Positions 38,463 to 44,526 of a stretch of DNA of 44,526 nt are shown piece after piece. The stretch lies in assembly GCF_020181035.1 (NCBI RefSeq), contig NZ_JAIQYY010000015.1, positions 1-44,526 on the forward strand, written 5' to 3'. The notes under the pieces are model-generated. The model was given only the letters and a program-made list of their open reading frames with translations. It had not been told where the DNA came from and did no database searches. How positions within the stretch are numbered: position 1 is the stretch's first letter; every line of letters starts with the position of its first letter. A program made the position numbers and the translations under genes. Source of the DNA: Streptomyces sp. CoH27. Its GTDB lineage: Bacteria > Actinomycetota > Actinomycetes > Streptomycetales > Streptomycetaceae.

Positions 38463-40418
38463 CTAGGAATCGACGTCCTTGGTCAGGCGGGTGATCCCGG
38501 CGATCCGGTACGCGTCCGCCTCCTCCAGCGTCTCGTTCTCCAGCAGGGCCTGCGCGAGGGCGTCCAACTGGCCGCGATGGTCCCGGAGTTTGCGGCACGC
38601 CTCGTCGTAGCACTCGTCCACGATCCGGCGCATCTCCGTGTCGATGACGTCCAGGGTCTGCGGGGCGGCGGCGAGCCCGTAGGCCTGCTGGGCGTCGTTC
38701 GGGAGCGCGGAGAGGCGGCCGACCTCCCGGCTCATGCCCCAGCGCGACACCATCCCGCGCGCGATGTTGGTGACCTGTTCCAGGTCGCTCTCGGAACCGG
38801 TGGTGATCACGTCGTAGACGACGTGCTCGGCCGCCATGCCGCCGAGCGCGCCGATGATCCGGCCGCGCAGATACTCCTCGGTGTACGCGTACTTGTCCGC
38901 GTCCGGCGTGGAGAGCGTGACACCCAGGGCCCGGCCGCGCGGCACGATCGTGATCTTGCGGACCGGGTCGGCGCCCGGCTGCAGCATGCCCAGCAGCGCG
39001 TGCCCGCTCTCGTGGTACGCCGTGCGCCGGCGCTCCTCCTCGGGCATCACCAGCGCCCGCTCCGCACCGAGCTGGATTTTCTCCAGCGCCTCGGAGAGGT
39101 CGGACTGGGTCACCGCCTGCTGCTTGCGCTTGACCGCGAGCAGGGCGGCCTCGTTGGCGAGGTTGGCCAGCTCGGCGCCGGTCATGCCCGGGGTCGTGCG
39201 GGCCACCTGGGCGAGGTCGACGTTCTCGGCGAGCGGGATGTCGCGGGTGTGGATCTCCAGGATGGCCTTGCGGCCGCCGCGGTCCGGGGGCGAGACCTGG
39301 ACGACCCGGTCGAAGCGGCCGGGGCGGGTCAGGGCCGGGTCGAGGATGTCGGCGCGGTTGGTGGCCGCGATGACGATGACGCCCTCCGAGCCGGAGAAGC
39401 CGTCCATCTCGGTGAGGATCTGGTTCAGGGTCTGCTCGCGCTCGTCGTGCCCGCCCATGGACGCGCCGCCGCCGCGGGCCCGGCCGATGGTGTCGATCTC
39501 GTCGATGAAGATGATCGACGGGGCGACCTTGCGGGCCTCCGCGAACAGCTCCCGCACCCGCGACGCGCCCACGCCCACGATCATCTCGATGAACTCCGAC
39601 GCGGACGCGGAGAAGAACGGCACGCCCGCCTCGCCGGCGACCGCGCGCGCGAGCAGCGTCTTCCCGGTACCGGGCGGGCCCGCGAGCAGCACACCGCGGG
39701 GCATCTTGGCGCCCATGCGGCGATAGGCGTCGGGGTTCTTCAGGAAGTCGACGACGTCGTTCAGCTCGCCCTCGACCTCGTCGATACCGGCCACGTCCGC
39801 GAAGGTCGTGCGCTTCTCCCCCGGCACCAGCTCGACCGGTTTCGGCGGCGCCTTGCGGCCCAGCATGCCCCCCGCGCCGCCGAGGCCCGCGCTCATCCGC
39901 CGCGCGACGAAGATCCACAGAGCGACGATGATCAGCATCGGCGCCAGTGAGATCAGCAGATTGGCGAGAAAGCTGCGGTGCTGGACGACGGGCTGGGCGG
40001 TGACCGTGACGTTGTGCTTGGTCAGGTTCGACCAGAGGTTGTCGTTCGCGAAGGACGGCCGCTCGGTGTTGAACTTGGTGTACGTGCCGCCGCCGGGGTT
40101 CTTCTGCTCCTTCTTGAGCTGCCCCTGGATCGAGTCGCCCTTGGCGTAGATCTTGGCGACATTGCCGTCGTTGACCTGCTTGCTGAACTCGGTGTACGAG
40201 ATCGTCGGCTCGTTCTCCTCGCCGAAGTACGACAGCACCAGGTTCGCGATCAGGTACACGATCAGCGCGGTGAGGATCAGCCGCCACCAGCCGCCCCGCA
40301 TCCGCGGCCCGCCGGGCGGCGGCTTCGGCGGCTCCTCCGGGGCACCTTCGGTACGCCAGGGCTGGTCGGGTGACTTGCGCGGCGGCGCGGGGTTGGTCAT
40401 ATCGGGACCGTACGACAA
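38463..40418 (-). CDS. ftsH: ATP-dependent zinc metalloprotease FtsH
   Basis: 651 residues. Two membrane helices (about 44-64 and 152-172) flank a small extracytoplasmic domain. The AAA+ domain has Walker A GPPGTGKT (247-254), IIFIDEIDTI, and a RPGRFDRV second-region segment; the protease site is HESGH (469-473). Role: removes misfolded or unassembled membrane proteins and short-lived regulators. A TTG at 40418 has AGGGG upstream, while the ATG at 40400 has none; I keep the TTG. It follows ffh by 43 bp, placing membrane-protein targeting and quality control together. Confidence 0.94.
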   Translation of the reverse strand: MSYGPDMTNPAPPRKSPDQPWRTEGAPEEPPKPPPGGPRMRGGWWRLILTALIVYLIANLVLSYFGEENEPTISYTEFSKQVNDGNVAKIYAKGDSIQGQLKKEQKNPGGGTYTKFNTERPSFANDNLWSNLTKHNVTVTAQPVVQHRSFLANLLISLAPMLIIVALWIFVARRMSAGLGGAGGMLGRKAPPKPVELVPGEKRTTFADVAGIDEVEGELNDVVDFLKNPDAYRRMGAKMPRGVLLAGPPGTGKTLLARAVAGEAGVPFFSASASEFIEMIVGVGASRVRELFAEARKVAPSIIFIDEIDTIGRARGGGASMGGHDEREQTLNQILTEMDGFSGSEGVIVIAATNRADILDPALTRPGRFDRVVQVSPPDRGGRKAILEIHTRDIPLAENVDLAQVARTTPGMTGAELANLANEAALLAVKRKQQAVTQSDLSEALEKIQLGAERALVMPEEERRRTAYHESGHALLGMLQPGADPVRKITIVPRGRALGVTLSTPDADKYAYTEEYLRGRIIGALGGMAAEHVVYDVITTGSESDLEQVTNIARGMVSRWGMSREVGRLSALPNDAQQAYGLAAAPQTLDVIDTEMRRIVDECYDEACRKLRDHRGQLDALAQALLENETLEEADAYRIAGITRLTKDVDS

Positions 40419-40461
40419 TGACCAACCCCTGGCATGCCCAGCGGTGGACTCAGGGGCGAAC

Positions 40462-42012
40462 TCAGCCCATGAACTTCTTGAACTCGTCGGGCAGCTCGAA
40501 CTCCTGGCCGCCCTGCTGCGGCAGCCCGAAAGCGCCGCCGGCCTGTCCGGCCGCCTCGCGGCGCTGGGCCGCCTCCAGCTCCTGCTGCTTGCGCTTCATC
40601 GGGTTGCCGGAGCGCTGCTTGCCCTTGGCCTTCTTCGGCTGCTTCTTGGCCCGGCCCGGGCCGCCGCCCATGCCCGGGATCCCCGGCATGCCCGGCATGC
40701 CGCCGCCCTGCGCCATGCGGGACATCATCTTGCGGGCCTCGAAGAACCGCTCGACGAGGTTCTTCACCGCGCTGACCTCGACACCGGAACCCTTGGCGAT
40801 CCGGGCGCGGCGCGAGCCGTTGATGATCGTCGGGTCCTGGCGCTCGCCCGGGGTCATCGACTTGATGATCGCGGCGGTGCGGTCGACGTCCCGCTCGTCG
40901 ATGTTCTGGATCTGGTCCTTGATCTGGCCCATGCCCGGCAGCATGCCGAGCAGCTTGGAGATGGAGCCCATCTTCCTGACCTGCTCCATCTGGGCCAGGA
41001 AGTCGTCCAGGGTGAAGTCCTGGCCCTTCTTGGACGCCAGCTTCGAGGCCATCTTGGCGGCCTCTTCCTGGCTGAAGGTCTTCTCCGCCTGCTCGATCAG
41101 GGTGAGCAGGTCACCCATGTCGAGGATGCGGGAGGCCATCCGGTCCGGGTGGAACGCGTCGAAGTCGTCCAGCTTCTCGCCGTTCGACGCGAACATGATC
41201 GGCTTGCCGGTGATCTGCCGGATGGACAGCGCGGCACCACCGCGGGCGTCACCGTCGAGCTTCGACAGGACCACACCGTCGAAGCCGACGCCGTCGCGGA
41301 AGGCCTCGGCGGTGTTGACCGCGTCCTGGCCGATCATGGCGTCGACGACGAAAAGAATCTCGTCCGGCTTCGTGGCATCGCGGATATCCGCGGCCTGCTG
41401 CATCATCTCGGCGTCGATACCGAGGCGGCCGGCGGTGTCCACGATCACGATGTCGTGGACCTTGGACTTGGCGAAGTCGATGGAGTCCTGGGCGACCTTC
41501 ACCGGGTCACCGACGCCGTTGCCCGGCTCCGGCGCGTAGACCGCGACACCGGCGCGCTCGGCGACGACGCTCAGCTGATTGACGGCGTTCGGTCGCTGGA
41601 GGTCGGCGGCGACCAGCAGCGGGGAGTGGCCCTGCTCCTTCAGCCAGCGGCCGAGCTTGCCCGCGAGGGTGGTCTTACCGGCACCCTGGAGACCGGCGAG
41701 CATGATCACGGTGGGCGGCTGCTTGGCGAAGCGCAGGCGGCGGGTCTCGCCACCCAAGATCGTGATCAACTCGTCGTTGACGATCTTGAGGACCTGCTGG
41801 GCCGGATTCAGGGCCTTCGAGACTTCGACCCCGAGCGCGCGCTCCTTGACGTTCTTGATGAACGTGCGGACGACCGGCAGGGCGACGTCGGCTTCGAGGA
41901 GCGCGATGCGGATCTCGCGCGCCGTGGCGTCGATGTCCGCTTCGCTCAAGCGCCCCTTGCCGCGCAAGTTCTTGAAGGTCGCTGAAAGGCGATCGGAGAG
42001 AGTATCGAACAC
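40462..42012 (-). CDS. ffh: Signal recognition particle protein Ffh (SRP54)
   Basis: 516 residues. N domain (1-90), GTPase G domain with GLQGAGKTT (P-loop), VDTAGRLG and KLDGDARGG, then a methionine-rich M domain from about 300 (MGSISKLLGMLPGMGQIK; MMSRMAQGGGMPGMPGIPGM) that binds signal peptides and SRP RNA. The C-terminal tail is basic, then acidic. Role: co-translational delivery of membrane proteins to FtsY. The gene encoding the SRP RNA is not in the window. Confidence 0.97.
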   Translation of the reverse strand: MFDTLSDRLSATFKNLRGKGRLSEADIDATAREIRIALLEADVALPVVRTFIKNVKERALGVEVSKALNPAQQVLKIVNDELITILGGETRRLRFAKQPPTVIMLAGLQGAGKTTLAGKLGRWLKEQGHSPLLVAADLQRPNAVNQLSVVAERAGVAVYAPEPGNGVGDPVKVAQDSIDFAKSKVHDIVIVDTAGRLGIDAEMMQQAADIRDATKPDEILFVVDAMIGQDAVNTAEAFRDGVGFDGVVLSKLDGDARGGAALSIRQITGKPIMFASNGEKLDDFDAFHPDRMASRILDMGDLLTLIEQAEKTFSQEEAAKMASKLASKKGQDFTLDDFLAQMEQVRKMGSISKLLGMLPGMGQIKDQIQNIDERDVDRTAAIIKSMTPGERQDPTIINGSRRARIAKGSGVEVSAVKNLVERFFEARKMMSRMAQGGGMPGMPGIPGMGGGPGRAKKQPKKAKGKQRSGNPMKRKQQELEAAQRREAAGQAGGAFGLPQQGGQEFELPDEFKKFMG

Positions 42013-42082
42013 GGCGGCGTCGGTCCTTGGGGTCGGCGACAGTTTGGGCTGCCCTCCAGGGTATCTGGCACCGCAAGCAAAT

Positions 42083-42115
42083 CGTCCCCGCCCGCCGATT
42101 CAGCGGGCGAGGACG
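42083..42115 (-). terminator. Hairpin upstream of ffh
   Basis: CGTCC-CCGCCCGC (42083) pairs with GCGGGCG-AGGACG (ending 42115), about 12 base pairs with one mismatch around CGATTCA. It is the strongest of three hairpins between glnD and ffh and probably ends the glnD transcript. Confidence 0.6.
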
Positions 42116-42170
42116 GAATCCCCGTAGCGACGGGGAGGGAGTATCGCCTCCGAGCATCCTGACGAGCTCG

Positions 42171-42198
42171 GGACCATCCCCGCATCAGCGGGGAGCAC
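42171..42198 (-). repeat. Solitary type I-E-like CRISPR repeat unit
   Basis: On the minus strand the 28 bp read GTGCTCCCCGC, TGAT, GCGGGGATGGTCC. This is the usual form of actinobacterial type I-E repeats, including the CCCCGC/GCGGGG palindrome and GGTCC end. A weaker look-alike lies at 42113-42140 (GGAATCCCCG, then CGGGGAGG), sharing 16 of 28 positions, with 30 bp between. No further copies and no cas genes are in the window. Confidence 0.6.
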
Positions 42199-42228
42199 AT
42201 CCGGTGAACGCACAAGCGCACCGCAAGG

Positions 42229-44526
42229 TCACGCCCGCAACGTCTCCTCCAGCACCCTCGCCAGCGACGACGCGTCCTCCGCCGGCAGCTGTGCCCCCGC
42301 GCCGGTGGTGACATAGAACGCATCCACCGCGTTGGAACCCAGCGTGCTCACATGCATGCTCCGCACCCGCACCCCCGCCTTCTCCAGCGCCATCCCGATC
42401 CGGTGCAGCAGCCCCGGCGCGTCCTGGGCCCGTACCTCGATCACCGTGGCGTGATGTGAAGCCGCCGGAGCGACCGTCACCCTCGGCGGCGGGGCCACCC
42501 AGCCGCGGCGCCTCGGGTAGGCCGCGTCCCGTTCGGCGAGGCGGCCGGCGATGTCCAGGGAGCCGTCGAGGGCGCGGACCAGGTCGGCGCGCAGCCGGGC
42601 GGCCTGGGGCAGGGAGCCGTACTCGGCGGCGACCCGCCAGTTGAGCAGCAGGACCGAGCCGTCGTCGACGTCGTCGGGCAGGGTCACGGTGCGCAGTTCC
42701 GCCGTGCGGACCGTGAGGCGGTGCACGGCGAGGACACCGGCGACCGCGGGGAGCACGGCGGGCTGGTCGGGTACGGCGATGAGCAGCTCCACGCCGAGCG
42801 GTTCCTGGGTGGGCTCCTCCTCGGTGACCGGTTCCGTCTGCGCGCGCAGCGCGAGGACCGGGCCGCCCGTGCGGAACGCCTCGATCGCGAGGCGCTCCTG
42901 CTCGGCCGTGGGCGCGGCCGGCTCGGGCTCGTCCGGGGTGTCCCCGGCCAGGACGGCCGACACCCGCCGGACCAGGTCGGCGACGAGGGAGCCGCGCCAG
43001 GAGGACCAGGCTGCCGGTCCGGTGGCGAGGGCATCGGCCTCGGTCAGCGCGTGCAGCAGCTCCAGGGTGCTCTGGCTGCCGACCGCCTCGGCGACCGAGC
43101 GGACCGTGGCCGGGTCGTCCAGGTCGCGGCGGGTGGCCGTCTCGATGAGGAGGAGGTGGTGACGGACCAGTGCCGACAGGACGGCCACGTCCGCGCGGTC
43201 GAAGCCGATCCGCGCGGCCACGTCCTTGGCGATGATCTCGCCCGCGACCGAGTGGTCGCCGGGCCAGCCCTTGCCGATGTCGTGCAGCACGGCGGCGACG
43301 AGGAGCAGGTCGGGGCGGCTGACGCGGCGGGTCAGCTCGGAGGCGCGGACCGCTGTCTCGATCAGGTGCCGGTCGACTGTCCAGATATGGACGGCATTGC
43401 GCTGCGGGCGGCAGCGGACCCGCTCCCAGTCCGGCAGCAGACGGCTGATCAGGCCCTCCGCCTCCAGCGCCTCCCAGACGTCGACGGTCGGGCGGCCGGA
43501 GCCGAGCAGGGTCACGAGCTGCTCGCGGGCCTCGGCGGGCCAGGGCGTGGGCAGGGGGCGCGCGGTGGCGGCCAGGCGCCGTACGGCGTGCAGGGAGAGC
43601 GGGAGGCCCGCCTGCGCGGCGGCGGCCGCGGCGCGCAGCGGCAGCACGGGGTCGCGTTCGGGGCGCGCGGCACGGGCGAGCACCACCTCGCCGTCCTGCT
43701 CCACCACGCCCTCGGCCAGCGGGGAGCGCTCGGCGACCGGCTTGTTGCCGCCGCCCAGCATGGCGCGCAGCCGCGGCCGTACGGCGCGCGAACGCAGCAC
43801 GCGCCCCACCTCGCGCCAGGTGACGTCGCTGGCGTACGAGATCACGCGCGCGGCCTCGTACACCTGCCGCAGCAGGGTGTCGGCGTCCAGCAGGCCCAGC
43901 TCCGCCGCCACCTGGTCCTGCTCCTGGAGGGAGAGGCGATCGGTGGCGCGGCCCGTGGTCAGGTGCAGGGCGTCGCGGACGTCCAGCAGCCGGCGCCGGG
44001 CGTCGGCGAGGCCCTCGCGCGGGGCGTCGGCGAGCCAGGAGGCGGCTACGGCGCGCAGGGCGGTGGCGTCGCGCAGGCCGCCGCGCGCCTCCTTGAGATC
44101 GGGTTCCAGCAGGTACTGCAGTTCGCCCTGCCGGTCGGCGCGCTCGGCGCACAGTTCCTGGAGTTCGGGGAGGCGTTTGGGGGCCTGGTTGCGCCAGTCG
44201 GCGAGGACAGCGGTGCGCAGGCCGGTGGTGAGGCCGAGGTCGCCGGCGAGGTGGCGGGCGTCCAGGAGGCCGAGCTGGACCTTCAGGTCCTCCCCGGCGG
44301 TCCTGCGGGCCTCGGCCGGGGTGCGCACGGAGTGGTCGAGGGCGAGGCCGAGGTCCCAGACGGGGTACCAGAGCCGGTCGGCGAGGGCGGCCACCGCCTT
44401 GGTGTCACCGCCGTCGTGCAGCAGGAGCAGGTCGAGGTCGCTGCGCGGGGACAGCTCGCCGCGGCCGTAGCCGCCGACGGCGATCAGCGAGACACCCGTG
44501 AGCCCGGTGAGCCCCTCGGCCGCCGC
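42229..44526 (-). CDS. glnD: [Protein-PII] uridylyltransferase/adenylyltransferase GlnD, 3' part
   Basis: 766 codons are visible; the gene runs past the right edge. At the edge the nucleotidyltransferase motif is clear: VGGYGRGELSPRSDLDLLLL. Next come the linker, then an HD hydrolase domain with VLHDIGKG, then two ACT domains (about 42790-42600 and 42470-42240), the second carrying the VIEVRAQDAPGLLHRIGMAL glutamine-sensing segment. Role: senses glutamine and modifies the PII protein; in Streptomyces GlnD adenylylates GlnK. amtB and glnK, which usually precede it, would lie just outside the window. Confidence 0.95.
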   Translation of the reverse strand, partial: AAAEGLTGLTGVSLIAVGGYGRGELSPRSDLDLLLLHDGGDTKAVAALADRLWYPVWDLGLALDHSVRTPAEARRTAGEDLKVQLGLLDARHLAGDLGLTTGLRTAVLADWRNQAPKRLPELQELCAERADRQGELQYLLEPDLKEARGGLRDATALRAVAASWLADAPREGLADARRRLLDVRDALHLTTGRATDRLSLQEQDQVAAELGLLDADTLLRQVYEAARVISYASDVTWREVGRVLRSRAVRPRLRAMLGGGNKPVAERSPLAEGVVEQDGEVVLARAARPERDPVLPLRAAAAAAQAGLPLSLHAVRRLAATARPLPTPWPAEAREQLVTLLGSGRPTVDVWEALEAEGLISRLLPDWERVRCRPQRNAVHIWTVDRHLIETAVRASELTRRVSRPDLLLVAAVLHDIGKGWPGDHSVAGEIIAKDVAARIGFDRADVAVLSALVRHHLLLIETATRRDLDDPATVRSVAEAVGSQSTLELLHALTEADALATGPAAWSSWRGSLVADLVRRVSAVLAGDTPDEPEPAAPTAEQERLAIEAFRTGGPVLALRAQTEPVTEEEPTQEPLGVELLIAVPDQPAVLPAVAGVLAVHRLTVRTAELRTVTLPDDVDDGSVLLLNWRVAAEYGSLPQAARLRADLVRALDGSLDIAGRLAERDAAYPRRRGWVAPPPRVTVAPAASHHATVIEVRAQDAPGLLHRIGMALEKAGVRVRSMHVSTLGSNAVDAFYVTTGAGAQLPAEDASSLARVLEETLRA

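Noticed and set aside
42113..42198. A functional CRISPR array
   Set aside because: Only one good repeat and one poor copy (16 of 28 positions), with irregular spacing of 58 bp, and no cas genes or leader in the window.

Overview
The window is a piece of a Streptomyces chromosome. Three things show this: very high GC with strong third-position GC bias, the sporulation sigma factor gene whiG, and four adjacent type I signal peptidases between rplS and a Nudix gene. Most genes on the right two thirds lie on the minus strand, so the core operons read from high to low coordinates.

Positions 1-11000 are the more accessory part. A truncated membrane-transporter start (minus) diverges from an XRE/MmyB-type regulator. 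An MFS exporter overlapping a flavin-reductase-domain gene follows. Next comes a polyamine module: a spermidine/putrescine-type binding lipoprotein and an aminobutyraldehyde-type aldehyde dehydrogenase (minus), divergent from a Lrp/AsnC regulator overlapping a class III aminotransferase (plus). No polyamine permease or ATPase is present. An ABC pair with a strikingly degenerate ATPase and a VOC protein follow.

Positions 11000-18000 hold a LAETG-anchored surface protein behind a good sigma-70-type promoter, a three-gene thiamine ABC transporter (thiB-thiP-thiQ order, minus) under a clear TPP riboswitch, rlmN and a YceI protein.

Positions 18000-25500 hold the rpsB-tsf-pyrH-frr-cdsA cluster (minus), a divergent secreted M23 peptidase, a 24-bp tandem repeat block, a TetR regulator and whiG. 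Positions 25700-36200 run on the minus strand as rpsP-khpA-rimM-trmD-rplS-sipW-sipX-sipY-sipZ-nudix-DUF2469-yraN-comM-dprA: ribosome maturation, signal-peptide cleavage and DNA uptake/processing. Positions 36400-44526 hold a HExxH/zinc-ribbon protein, a methyltransferase, ftsH, ffh and the 3' part of glnD, which runs off the window.

The most unusual signals are these. A solitary 28-bp type I-E-like CRISPR repeat sits with two further hairpins between glnD and ffh. A hairpin below the TPP riboswitch carries a perfect complement of the thiB ribosome binding site. A 24-bp repeat array continues the M23 reading frame past its amber stop. An ABC ATPase has lost its Q-loop, signature, D-loop and H-switch residues. 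Helically phased decamer repeats sit upstream of the left-edge transporter. I found no rRNA, tRNA, insertion sequence, prophage or complete CRISPR array. Assignments come from reading motifs only; no database search was run.
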